The notes below the pieces were generated by a model. That model worked only from the letters and a program-made list of their open reading frames with translations. It was not told where the DNA came from and did no database searches. A stretch of DNA of 64,000 nucleotides, taken from NCBI GenBank assembly GCA_027487845.1, contig JAIYCV010000042.1, positions 1-64,000 of the forward strand, read 5' to 3'. Source of the DNA: Flammeovirgaceae bacterium. Lineage in GTDB: Bacteria; Bacteroidota; Bacteroidia; Cytophagales; Cyclobacteriaceae. Position numbers and translations under genes: made by a program. Below are positions 1 to 7,753 of this stretch, in pieces; the first letter of the stretch is position 1, and every line of letters starts with the position of its first letter.

Positions 1-783
1 ATATATAGTGCTTGTTGCAGGATTGCCAGTTGCCACCCCGTTGACATCATCAAGGGGAGAGCCGTCATAGAAATAATGATGCCTTACTGTATATCCTGCG
101 TCATAATTGGTCGAAACGCCTATTGCCACCCGTTGCCCACAGCTGGTAACGATGTCCTCGTTTGAAGGTGTAGGCACTAGTTTCAAAGAAGTCACTTCTA
201 CCCTAGCCTCTGCATAAACTGTTGTTGAGCACGGGTTTCCAACAGCAATACGATAATCAGTAGTTGTATTAGGTGAAATACCCAAAAGAATATTTGTATT
301 ATTTGGAATGCTTGTTGCCTCGCTCCAGGTTTGACTTGGCAACTTCTTCTCCCACCTCAATACATTGCCATTAACCCCGTTTGCAGTTAAACTTGTCGTA
401 CCACCCGAGCAAATTGAACTATTCTGAATTGTACCCGCAGAAACACTCGTCCCTTCAACGGTAACCGTCTGAGTCCTATTTGAACTCTCGCAGGGACATT
501 TATACTCAATGTAGTGAGGTCCATTTGTTAACCACTTGACTGAAACAGAAGTTGTACTACTTGTTATACTTGTTTGTAATTGTGCACTCGCAGACGAGTT
601 TGTACTGCCATCCACATTCTTGACCGTGCAACGAGTTACAAAGTTATCCTGAAAAATCCCATAGTCCTTAAAACTTGTACTTGGACATTCAGTTATAGGA
701 TTTGAATTTGGAGAACACTGGGAATAACCAACGTGTGTCGTCAAAAATATCACGGAGATAATGACAAGAAATATTTTTTTCAT
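1..783 (-). CDS. Secreted Ig-like domain surface protein, partial (C-terminus outside window)
   Basis: An open frame of 261 codons runs from an ATG at 781-783 to the window edge with no stop, so only the N-terminal part is visible. The first 20 or so residues are a typical signal peptide (MKKIFLVIISVIFLTT, ending near YSQ). The rest is Thr/Ser/Asn-rich, with phrases such as SICSGGTTSLTA and SPNTTTDYRI that are typical of Ig-like/PKD-like modules of Bacteroidota surface proteins, and several paired cysteines. It lies 20 bp after the RHS-type gene on the same strand and is probably co-transcribed with it. It may carry a C-terminal secretion domain beyond the edge. Binding or adhesion is inferred; no enzyme motif is seen. 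Confidence 0.75.
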   Translation of the reverse strand, partial: MKKIFLVIISVIFLTTHVGYSQCSPNSNPITECPSTSFKDYGIFQDNFVTRCTVKNVDGSTNSSASAQLQTSITSSTTSVSVKWLTNGPHYIEYKCPCESSNRTQTVTVEGTSVSAGTIQNSSICSGGTTSLTANGVNGNVLRWEKKLPSQTWSEATSIPNNTNILLGISPNTTTDYRIAVGNPCSTTVYAEARVEVTSLKLVPTPSNEDIVTSCGQRVAIGVSTNYDAGYTVRHHYFYDGSPLDDVNGVATGNPATSTIY

Positions 784-803
784 TGGGGAAATCTTTATCA
801 ACA

Positions 804-3800
804 TCAATTTTGATCCTTATAATTATACAGATACTTTTTAAGAATATTCCCTTTATCGTCTTTTATGTAAGTCAATCGACCAAGGCTATCATAAAAGTAA
901 AATGAGGAAACACTATTGGGATCGGTTGAAGACGTCAGCCCAATCCCGGGATCATACGTGTAGCTGGTCATTTGCGCGCCCTTCGGATAAATTCGTACAT
1001 CATCAATTAGCGAGTTTGATTCTCCAATAGTAACATTGGATGAAACATTACTTTGCTCGTAGTAACCCCACGCATTGCTACCTGATTTTTTCCAGTAACT
1101 TAGAATAAAACTTCCACTTGCGGGCAAAACAATACTATACTCGCCAGAATGACTCTTTCTTCCAGTTCTAGCTTCATTTGAAAAATTGCTTAGATCTTCC
1201 TCAAAGCCACTATAAAAAACCTGAGACGAAGTGGCATTTTTTATTTGCGCAATTGGAAGGCTTTTATTGTATCCCCATATATAAGATACCGCGACATCAT
1301 TCTCTTTTTCGTAATCTTTTATATTACCTATGTTATCATAAAAAGCATCGGCTAACTTTGGCCATACTTGCATTTTATTGTCGTAGTAAAAAAATTCAGT
1401 GGGTAATAAAATGTTATTTTGAAAATCATAACTAGTTCTAGCGCCCGCGACCTGAATTCCATCGACTTTGCTTACCTCTTCAAATGAAACGTTTAGATTG
1501 CCCCTCAACATCTTTGCTAGTGACCTATCTGTAGTACTTAACGAATTTAGCGAAGTGGTAACGCAGTCATCGTAGGCTTGGATTGAAGATTGCCTACAGG
1601 CAAGGTAGGTTTGCTGAGCCTGCCTAATTCCATCATTGTAGATTTGTAAAAACCCACTTGTTTCTATGCATTCGTTTGTTTGTCTTACCACGCAGTTTGG
1701 CTCGCATTCTTTGTTGAAATTTCTTAAAATTGAAGATGGTCTGGTCAGCCATGCCCAATCAAAATTTGAAAAACGACCTGACCCCGTCCGACAATCATCA
1801 TCGTTCCAATTTCTGAAATCTGAACACGAACTCTTAGCTGCAGCCTCACAATTTCCTATCGCAATTCTCAGGTTACTTCTAAGTGTACTCAAGGTAGCCT
1901 GATAAACGGTAGAGCATTCACTATCATTAATGGTGCATGAAGGAACGTACTTATCCTTGGTGAAATAGCTACTGGTCTCATTAATTTTTCCATCACTTTT
2001 AGCCATTTCAGTTCTTATCGGTTGGTTGTGATTAGGAGAATAATAGAAAGTAGTCGAGGTGGTCGCTCCATCTTTATAGTCCGATTTCATAGCAAGCAAT
2101 CTTCGCCCAGTGCCGATAGTGTAGTTCTTAACCAATACATACTGGTTAGTGTACATTAATCCATTATCCGTAGCACAACCATCCACGCAATTAAGAGAAA
2201 CTACTCTTTTTGCGTTTATGGATTTCTCCAAATCTGTAATAAAATAGCTTCTGGAAGACTGAACCAACAATCCATTTGCGTCTTCGTGCATTTCTTCAAA
2301 TAGTTCCCCTGTCCCAATTTCGTATTGCGCTGGCGGAGGAGGGTAACTATAACTATGCCCCGGAGTGGAATTGAAATAGCGATATGTACTTTTGCCATTC
2401 CCGGGCTCTTCTACCCAAATGACTGAGTAGCCAATGTGATATCCTTGCGTAGTTTTAAGTGAACTTCGAATATTGGAAGAAATTATGAAACCTAAGTCTG
2501 GAAGTGAAGCTGAGGTATACTCATGGTATGCCGTACTCTCTACATATTGAGGTTGTCCTGCATATAACCTACCGTAGTCATATGTGTAATTCTTGATTTT
2601 AGGAGTTGATGCCGAACTCTCTTGTATAAGTATCTGTTTAATCCTAAGCCCTCCAACAATACTAGTTGCACTCTCTCGGTGCGCTTCAAAAACAAATTTC
2701 GTGCTTCCACCAGTTGGGTACTGAACCTCCTTTAAAATTCCGGCTTTCATCTTATCTTCATTTGGGGTTCTATTTGTTAGATTTGGATATTCATGACTAA
2801 CAATTGAGATGGTGGGTATTAACCCTTTATTACCATCTGCTCCGTTATAATAGCCCCAATGATCTCGCGCTAATGAAAGCCTTCTGGCCAACGGAATAGA
2901 AGTCTCATAAAAAAAACGATATGGCTGTTTAGAATTTTCTCCCGCAATTTCCTGAACAAAATCCAATTTGAGCCTTTTTAGATCAAAAAGCGTTTCGGCA
3001 AAAGCAGGATAAGAGCTTGTTTGTATGCTGTTGAAATGACTATAGTTAAAAACAAATTTGCGCGAGAAACCTGAAGCCGTTATTTCTATTTTATCAAGCC
3101 TTTTTGCCTCAATATTGTCTAATCCCTCCCATTTAAATTTTGAAACGTCTTCTCGCAGATTCTCCGCTACAAACTCAATAATCTCAGCACTAGAACTCAT
3201 ACTTATTTTACTTAATCTAACCCCATTTATCGAAACTAAATTGACATATAAGGGAGCTTCCTGTAGACCTTGAGCTCCAGAACCATTCGATTTTGCCACT
3301 GAAGAGTGGGATGGCCGAACAGTATAACTGTAACTCTCAGGAACATATTCCAAATCAATAGATCTAGTTTTATTAAAATTCTCAATTTTTTTTAAATACC
3401 AACTAGTGGATGACATCTGTTCATTAGTACAACACCCACCGGCTGCGCCACCAGAAAAATAACTATCCTCTCGAGCTGATCCTCCGAATGTATAAATAGT
3501 TCCGTCTGGAGTAACAATTGTCCAGGTAGTAAAATCAGCTGAAGGTACTATTTTTAGATCTTGCAACGGTTGGAGGACTGGTTGACGATGATCGAAGAAA
3601 AATTTGCCACTAAACCCGTTAAAATTGAATGAATAAATATCAGGTTCGGTATCTGCCACTCCCTTTGCAGCATCTTGATATTTGTACATACAACTTTGCT
3701 CCAACGGGCTATTTGCATTATTAGGATTAATTTCACACAACGGATCTGAAAACCCTGGATGTAAACCTCCGTCTAAATACCACCCGCTACTTTTTACATC

Positions 3801-4181
3801 AGAATAACCTCCAGCCCTAGTATTTCCTTCATCGGGTGCGCCCACTACAGTTCTAGTAATAACTCCTCCGGCATTTAAACTCCACCCTAAACCTACCCAG
3901 CTAGCCAATTCTTCAACTTTTATTCCTGAGGAATGGTAATTCAAACTTATTGGAAGTGATAAATCTCCCTCCTTTAATGTATGTATAGGGATTGAAATTT
4001 GCGGCACGCCAGTATGGTAACTTACTGGGATATCACCGTATTTACCCAACGCTGCAGCATTCGGTGATGCTGGGACAACCTCTTTAAATCTATTATCTTG
4101 TGCTACTGAAACACGCAAACATTTAAATATGCTAACTAGCAATAGCAAAAAAAATAAGTTGCTACTTTTTTTCTCTATCAT
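804..4181 (-). CDS. Secreted RHS-type repeat protein (1125 aa)
   Basis: The protein has a signal peptide (hydrophobic residues 9-24, ending near VAQD). It then has the N-terminal block common to Bacteroidota RHS-like proteins (YHTGVPQISIPI, LNYHSSGIKVEELASWVGLG), and one RHS-type motif at the very end (YDSLGRLTYIKDDKGN). Residues about 739-877 form an insertion with ten cysteines that does not look like RHS sequence. There is no variable C-terminal toxin region and no immunity gene behind it, so I read it as a cell-surface or matrix protein and not a polymorphic toxin. The following gene is a secreted Ig-like protein on the same strand. Function unknown beyond export. Confidence 0.85.
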   Translation of the reverse strand: MIEKKSSNLFFLLLLVSIFKCLRVSVAQDNRFKEVVPASPNAAALGKYGDIPVSYHTGVPQISIPIHTLKEGDLSLPISLNYHSSGIKVEELASWVGLGWSLNAGGVITRTVVGAPDEGNTRAGGYSDVKSSGWYLDGGLHPGFSDPLCEINPNNANSPLEQSCMYKYQDAAKGVADTEPDIYSFNFNGFSGKFFFDHRQPVLQPLQDLKIVPSADFTTWTIVTPDGTIYTFGGSAREDSYFSGGAAGGCCTNEQMSSTSWYLKKIENFNKTRSIDLEYVPESYSYTVRPSHSSVAKSNGSGAQGLQEAPLYVNLVSINGVRLSKISMSSSAEIIEFVAENLREDVSKFKWEGLDNIEAKRLDKIEITASGFSRKFVFNYSHFNSIQTSSYPAFAETLFDLKRLKLDFVQEIAGENSKQPYRFFYETSIPLARRLSLARDHWGYYNGADGNKGLIPTISIVSHEYPNLTNRTPNEDKMKAGILKEVQYPTGGSTKFVFEAHRESATSIVGGLRIKQILIQESSASTPKIKNYTYDYGRLYAGQPQYVESTAYHEYTSASLPDLGFIISSNIRSSLKTTQGYHIGYSVIWVEEPGNGKSTYRYFNSTPGHSYSYPPPPAQYEIGTGELFEEMHEDANGLLVQSSRSYFITDLEKSINAKRVVSLNCVDGCATDNGLMYTNQYVLVKNYTIGTGRRLLAMKSDYKDGATTSTTFYYSPNHNQPIRTEMAKSDGKINETSSYFTKDKYVPSCTINDSECSTVYQATLSTLRSNLRIAIGNCEAAAKSSCSDFRNWNDDDCRTGSGRFSNFDWAWLTRPSSILRNFNKECEPNCVVRQTNECIETSGFLQIYNDGIRQAQQTYLACRQSSIQAYDDCVTTSLNSLSTTDRSLAKMLRGNLNVSFEEVSKVDGIQVAGARTSYDFQNNILLPTEFFYYDNKMQVWPKLADAFYDNIGNIKDYEKENDVAVSYIWGYNKSLPIAQIKNATSSQVFYSGFEEDLSNFSNEARTGRKSHSGEYSIVLPASGSFILSYWKKSGSNAWGYYEQSNVSSNVTIGESNSLIDDVRIYPKGAQMTSYTYDPGIGLTSSTDPNSVSSFYFYDSLGRLTYIKDDKGNILKKYLYNYKDQN

Positions 4182-4320
4182 TTTACTTACTTTTTATTTC
4201 TAAATCAAAATAGCTTTACTCAAGCTAGTTGTTTCCAGTATTTTTACCGTCAACAAAATAAACCTACGTTTTAAGTTTTAAAAAGTCAAGCTGCTGGCAA
4301 GTTAATTTATTGTGAGTAGG

Positions 4321-4560
4321 TTAGTTCCTATTTGGCTTTGCGACAGCCGAACCGCTTTGGTGGCCGTGGAGTGAAGGGGGGTTAGTTTCCTTTGATCTAA
4401 CACCATTTCTGCTAACTACTCTTTTTTGGTGTTTGGTTTCCACTCCATACAACGCTGCTAAGTCCAAGTCTAGCATTACTTTGTACCCGCGGATCAAGTA
4501 AATTTTGTTCATTGCCACTTCATCAGGAACTATCAATTTTTTCTCTTTGCTCACGGGCAT
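4321..4560 (-). pseudogene. Truncated ORF6N-domain protein
   Basis: Residues 1-43 match the start of the ORF6N domain and resemble the intact paralogue at 5138-5680 (IVPDEVAMNKIYLIRGYKVML against VVPDEVMISKIYLIRNHKVML). After VETK, the expected RLNEQVKRN segment and the rest of the domain are replaced by unrelated sequence ending at a stop after residue 79. The intact family member is about 180 residues, so this copy is broken and unlikely to bind DNA. It is the second half of a decayed tandem duplication with the membrane-protein gene at 4597-4995. Confidence 0.7.
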
Positions 4561-4596
4561 AAAGCCAACCTATTATTTTTTGAGACCCTGCAAGCA

Positions 4597-4995
4597 CTAC
4601 TCCTTGGTGTTGCCGCTGGTGCCGAAGATGTAGCCTAAAATAGCAGTTAAAATGGGCAGTAATAAATTCAGCAAAATCATTTGCAAAAACTGTACAATAA
4701 AGTCGCGGTAGTTTTTAGCTTCTTCCTGAGCCAGTTTATACAGTTGCAATTTACGTTCTAAGGTGGCATCGTCTGTGGCAGGGAGCCTAGATAGTTCGCC
4801 AAAAGCACTGTCGGCAGAAAACTGCTTAACAACAATAAAAACCATGGCAAAGAGGATAACACCCGAAATAATAAGCAAGGTGATTTTGGCTAATTTGAAC
4901 CCGGCTTGCGACAAGAAGGTGGGTGCTTTTGAAAAGGAGTTGTCGTACTCTTCCGGTTTCGCTTCCTTCGCTTTGGTTAAATCTATTGCGTTCAT
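4597..4995 (-). CDS. Small membrane protein with two hydrophobic helices (132 aa)
   Basis: I do not recognise the family. There is a polar N-terminus, a hydrophobic helix at about residues 36-57 (ITLLIISGVILFAMVFIVV), a charged helical middle (about 65-98) and a second hydrophobic helix at about 102-123 (MILLNLLLPILTAILGYIFG). It sits just before a truncated ORF6N gene. The first codons and upstream sequence are duplicated in decayed form at 5732-5875, where the same gene start precedes an intact ORF6N gene. The pairing with ORF6N genes in both copies suggests they once formed a unit. Confidence 0.7.
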   Translation of the reverse strand: MNAIDLTKAKEAKPEEYDNSFSKAPTFLSQAGFKLAKITLLIISGVILFAMVFIVVKQFSADSAFGELSRLPATDDATLERKLQLYKLAQEEAKNYRDFIVQFLQMILLNLLLPILTAILGYIFGTSGNTKE

Positions 4996-5084
4996 AGTTT
5001 TTTCTTCAACTATAAAGTTAATTAACCAACAGCATTTGGGAAAATAAAAGCAACTAAGCTAGTCGCTTTTCGGCAAGGTAAGCC
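4942..5084. repeat. Direct repeat copy A (start and upstream region of the membrane-protein gene)
   Basis: By eye, this segment aligns along its whole length with 5732-5875. Shared words include gtcgtactctt, ggttaaatctattg, aagttaattaaccaac and ggcaaggtaa/gacaaggtaa. It holds the first codons of the gene at 4597-4995 plus about 90 bp upstream. Together with the flanking ORF6N genes it marks a tandem duplication of about 0.8 kb. Confidence 0.75.
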
Positions 5085-5137
5085 CTGACGCGCGCCCATG
5101 GGGGCGGGGATTTCGGGGCAGGAACTTTCGGCTGGCT

Positions 5138-5680
5138 CTAATCTTCCTTCGATTGCTTGAACCCGATCTTGCGCATGGGTTCGCTCGGTGGGTTCAATAA
5201 CTCCTTCAGGTAGTCGAACACTATTTTAAAGTTCTCATCGTGCTTGGTCGTCTTCCTCTCTAACTTCTCCAGTTTTAATAAAATATCCTTGTGGGTCAAT
5301 AGCATCCCCTTAAGTTTTGTGTAAACCCGCATGATCTGGATATTCACTTGGATAGCACGCTCACTGTTCAAAACACTTGACAACATCAACACCCCATGTT
5401 CGGTAAATGCAAAAGGCGCATACCTTCTGCCACCCTTGCCTTTCTTTGAGATCGCAATTTGCGATCTCAAAGATTCCCACTCCTCATTGGTCAGCTGAAA
5501 CATAAAGTCCTCAGGAAACCTATCCACGTTCCGTTTTACCTGTTCGTTGAGCCTCCCAGTTTCCACTTGGTAAAGTTCCGCCAAGTCAATATCCAACATT
5601 ACTTTGTGGTTTCTGATCAGGTAAATTTTACTGATCATCACTTCATCGGGTACTACTAAACTCTTCTTGTCATTGCCCAT
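5138..5680 (-). CDS. ORF6N domain-containing DNA-binding protein (180 aa)
   Basis: An intact ORF6N domain covers residues about 8-95. Characteristic stretches are SKIYLIRNHKVMLDIDLAELY, shortened in most alignments to IYLIR...VMLDxDLAxLYxVET, then LNEQVKRNVDRFPEDFMFQL and YAPFAFTEHGVLMLSSVLNS. The C-terminal third is a charged helix, probably a coiled coil. ORF6N is a KilA-N-related DNA-binding domain found in phage antirepressor-like proteins and common in Bacteroidota chromosomes. No phage genes are nearby. Upstream lies a decayed copy of a membrane-protein gene and downstream an intact one. The target and role are not known. Confidence 0.88.
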   Translation of the reverse strand: MGNDKKSLVVPDEVMISKIYLIRNHKVMLDIDLAELYQVETGRLNEQVKRNVDRFPEDFMFQLTNEEWESLRSQIAISKKGKGGRRYAPFAFTEHGVLMLSSVLNSERAIQVNIQIMRVYTKLKGMLLTHKDILLKLEKLERKTTKHDENFKIVFDYLKELLNPPSEPMRKIGFKQSKED

Positions 5681-5731
5681 GCTGTAAAAATAGTTACTCC
5701 CAGAACTGGTTCATTTTAATCAACGAGGTGG

Positions 5732-5786
5732 GTCGTACTCTTCAGGTTTTTGCCCCTCTGGCGGTGGTTAAATCTATTGTGTCCAC
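5732..5786 (-). pseudogene. Remnant of the start of the membrane-protein gene
   Basis: Read on the minus strand from a GTG at 5784-5786, the sequence gives VDTIDLTTARGAKT and then stops at 5742-5744. The intact gene at 4597-4995 starts MNAIDLTKAKEAKPEEYD. One extra A in the codons for AK shifts the frame and creates the stop; without it the GAAGAGTACGAC tail is still readable. Everything beyond this point is lost. It is the broken first copy of the duplicated module. Confidence 0.65.
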
Positions 5787-5875
5787 AATGGTTTGTTTCA
5801 ACTACAAGTTAATTAACCAACGGAGCTTAGGAAAATAGAGGCAACGAGGCAAGTAGATTTTCGACAAGGTAAACC
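5732..5875. repeat. Direct repeat copy B (decayed)
   Basis: This is the counterpart of 4942-5084. It keeps the gene start region and about 90 bp of upstream sequence but carries a frameshift and scattered substitutions, so the duplication is not recent. It lies directly upstream of the intact ORF6N gene on the minus strand. Confidence 0.7.
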
Positions 5876-5920
5876 TCTAGCGTTTAATGGGGCGTATTTA
5901 CCAACAACCAATAACGTTGT

Positions 5921-6145
5921 CTACTTATCCTGCTTTATCTTATCAAATATAGACATCACCACTTTTACTGGTTCGCCACCATCTTTGTTGGTGGTCAACA
6001 GCACTCTCCCTTTTTTTATCTCAGTGGCCGCCCACTTTAATAACGAAAGGGCGTCACCTCCCAACACGTAGTTTTTGGTGGTGCCTGTTAATTCTTGTAA
6101 GCTTTTAAGAAAATCATCGTCAACTTCAAACCTAACTTGTGCCAT
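5921..6145 (-). CDS. Conserved small protein of unknown function (74 aa)
   Basis: It begins MAQVRFEVDDDFLKSLQELTG and continues as a short alpha/beta sequence with no membrane segment, signal peptide or cysteine. It resembles small Bacteroidota proteins I have seen without assigned function; the beta-strand-then-helix start is reminiscent of ribbon-helix-helix proteins but is not a convincing match. A perfect palindrome lies about 115 bp upstream (6261-6287). It stands between the ORF6N module and the WYL regulator. Confidence 0.65.
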   Translation of the reverse strand: MAQVRFEVDDDFLKSLQELTGTTKNYVLGGDALSLLKWAATEIKKGRVLLTTNKDGGEPVKVVMSIFDKIKQDK

Positions 6146-6190
6146 GGTATTTTTATTTTAATTCGCCTTTTTTCCGAGTACAAAAAGTGC

Positions 6191-6222
6191 GTGTCATTGC
6201 GAGCCTAGCGAAGCAATCTCCA
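6191..6222. repeat. REP-like palindromic element
   Basis: The sequence gtcattgcgagcctagcgaagcaatc reads as an imperfect hairpin with attgc/gcaat arms. I recall closely similar GTCATTGCGAG...GCAATC elements scattered between genes in many Bacteroidota genomes. A single copy was noticed in this window. Confidence 0.5.
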
Positions 6223-6260
6223 ATTTTTACCTTTCTTTTTGCCGTTTTTATAACAGTAAA

Positions 6261-6287
6261 TGTACAAAAAAGATCATTTTTTGTACA
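6261..6287. promoter_or_regulatory. Perfect 27-bp palindrome, candidate operator
   Basis: Two 11-bp arms (tgtacaaaaaa and ttttttgtaca) flank a 5-bp centre (gatca). A further gtac lies at 6305-6308. The site is upstream of the 74-residue gene that starts at 6145 and 80 bp past the end of the WYL regulator gene. It has no T-tract of the intrinsic-terminator type on either side, so an operator is more likely than a terminator. The binding protein is not known; WYL or ORF6N proteins next door are candidates by proximity only. Confidence 0.5.
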
Positions 6288-6366
6288 GTATTTTTACATT
6301 TTTAGTACGAAAAGATGACGCTTTCTTGTCGCGAGTTAGTGAAAATAGAATGCTAAACCTCCACTC

Positions 6367-7368
6367 TTAGGTTTTCGCATTTACCCTCAGTGCCTTTTTA
6401 AACACTTGAACAATTGCTTGTTGCAGTGCTTTTGGCTTAAGCACTTTTACTTCGGCACCATATCGCAAAAGCAGCTGCGTCAGTTCGGGGTTGGGTATCA
6501 ATTGCACCGTTATTGTTAACCCTGTTCCATCTTCGCTTACCGTTTTTTGTGTGTGGTGCAGGTGCTGTGTTTTGATGTAAGGGGCTTGGGCCGTGCTAAA
6601 CCATAGTTCAATCTCTTCTACCGGTCCTTTTCCCACGGTGATGCCGAGGGTATGCTGAAAATATTCCTGCGGCTGTAGGGTCGTGTTTTCTCTAAACGCT
6701 ACGGAGGCAGCCTGCATTTTCTCGATGCGATCGAGCGCCAGCGTAATGATGTTTTTCCGCGCTTCGCTAAAGCCCAACACATACCAACGGCCGAGGTATT
6801 CTTTCAAAAAATAAGGATGAAATACGTGCTCATCGCTTTTAGTGTCTGCAAATTTGTGGTAGGTAACGCAAAGGGGTTGCTTATCGGCAATGGCCTTTAA
6901 AATTTCTTCGATGAACTGTCGGCCTTTATAAAACGGCATAGGTTCAAATGCCATTACGTGCTGGCTATGTTGGCTACCTAATTGCATAACTACATTTGTG
7001 AGCTTGTCAACTACCCCCTCCACTTGCTTTACCAGTGGCAACTCGCGGTATTGTTGTAAAATATTGGTGGCAGTGGCCAAGGCGCGCAAATCGTCTGCAG
7101 TGAGTGGCAAATGGTCGATCTTAAACGCCTCGTTGGTATAGTGGTAACCTTTTTCCTTCCTACTGTATGCAATGGGCGCGAAGAAGCCCAAGAGTGAATC
7201 GTGCCGCATCATCTCCAAATCATGTTCAACGCTTCGTTTCTCCACCATTAAATCATGTGCTGCGAGCTTTTCTATGAGCTGCGCGATGCTCCAATAGCGC
7301 TGGCTCTTGCAGCTAAAGCAAGAGTGGATGATTCGATACCGCAAGTAAGGGTTTTTGCCCGCTCCCAT
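6367..7368 (-). CDS. WYL-domain transcriptional regulator (333 aa)
   Basis: An N-terminal helix-turn-helix region (residues about 8-60, IAQLIEKLAAHDL...KRSVEHDLEMMRHD) is followed by a WYL domain at about 150-220, with the sequence LGRWYVLGFSEAR, where WYV stands for the W-Y-L signature. A WCX-like C-terminal domain follows (EIELWFSTAQAPYIK...TQLLLRYGAEVKVLKP). Proteins of this YafY-like group are usually ligand-sensing repressors or activators, often near defence or DNA-repair genes. Here the neighbours are the small gene at 5921-6145 and the ORF6N module, with no recognised defence genes. The ATG at 7366-7368 gives the normal length. Confidence 0.9.
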   Translation of the reverse strand: MGAGKNPYLRYRIIHSCFSCKSQRYWSIAQLIEKLAAHDLMVEKRSVEHDLEMMRHDSLLGFFAPIAYSRKEKGYHYTNEAFKIDHLPLTADDLRALATATNILQQYRELPLVKQVEGVVDKLTNVVMQLGSQHSQHVMAFEPMPFYKGRQFIEEILKAIADKQPLCVTYHKFADTKSDEHVFHPYFLKEYLGRWYVLGFSEARKNIITLALDRIEKMQAASVAFRENTTLQPQEYFQHTLGITVGKGPVEEIELWFSTAQAPYIKTQHLHHTQKTVSEDGTGLTITVQLIPNPELTQLLLRYGAEVKVLKPKALQQAIVQVFKKALRVNAKT

Positions 7369-7753
7369 ACACGAATTTCAGTTTTTCATTCTGAAATTTC
7401 AAATCAAGAATCCTCGATTTCCCCTCAAAAAAATCTAGGAAACAGTTGATCGAAGCTTACCCGAAGGATACTTAGAGGATACCCGAGGAAACCTTTCAGG
7501 AATGCAACGTGTTCGATAAATTACCGTAAAATGCCCATTTTTTAAATCCATTAAGGGATTTTTCTTAACCACTAAAAAGTGACCTATAGACTTCGGAAAA
7601 TACGCAGAAAATATTTTGCTAAATTTTTTAGTAAAAAATTTTGCCCGCAGACTGGCTGCGGAGTGCCCCATTACTTTTGACCTATTCTTTCGAGATGCGC
7701 ATCAGACGGAATAAAGTTAAAAAAGTAGTTAAACCATTTAAACAAAAAACAAC
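7369..7753. other. Intergenic stretch with an AT-rich hairpin
   Basis: No convincing gene is seen in these 385 bp. The segment lies between two divergent genes and so should hold both their promoters. It contains a perfect 9-bp inverted repeat with a 3-bp loop at 7621-7641 (aaatttttt agt aaaaaattt). It also contains a -7-type element on the plus strand at 7672-7679. An open frame on the minus strand (7435-7671) lacks protein-like composition. Confidence 0.5.
7672..7679 (+). promoter_or_regulatory. Candidate -7 promoter element (TACTTTTG)
   Basis: An exact match to the Bacteroidota -7 consensus TAnnTTTG, 75 bp before the ATG of the gene at 7754. No well-spaced TTTG -33 box was found, so this is a weak call. 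Confidence 0.35.

Noticed and set aside
804-4181. RHS protein as a polymorphic toxin
   Set aside because: The frame ends right after the last RHS motif, with no variable C-terminal domain and no small immunity gene behind it.
7435-7671. 78-codon frame on the minus strand
   Set aside because: Composition is not protein-like, it has no neighbours on that strand at operon distance, and it spans a hairpin and probable promoter region.
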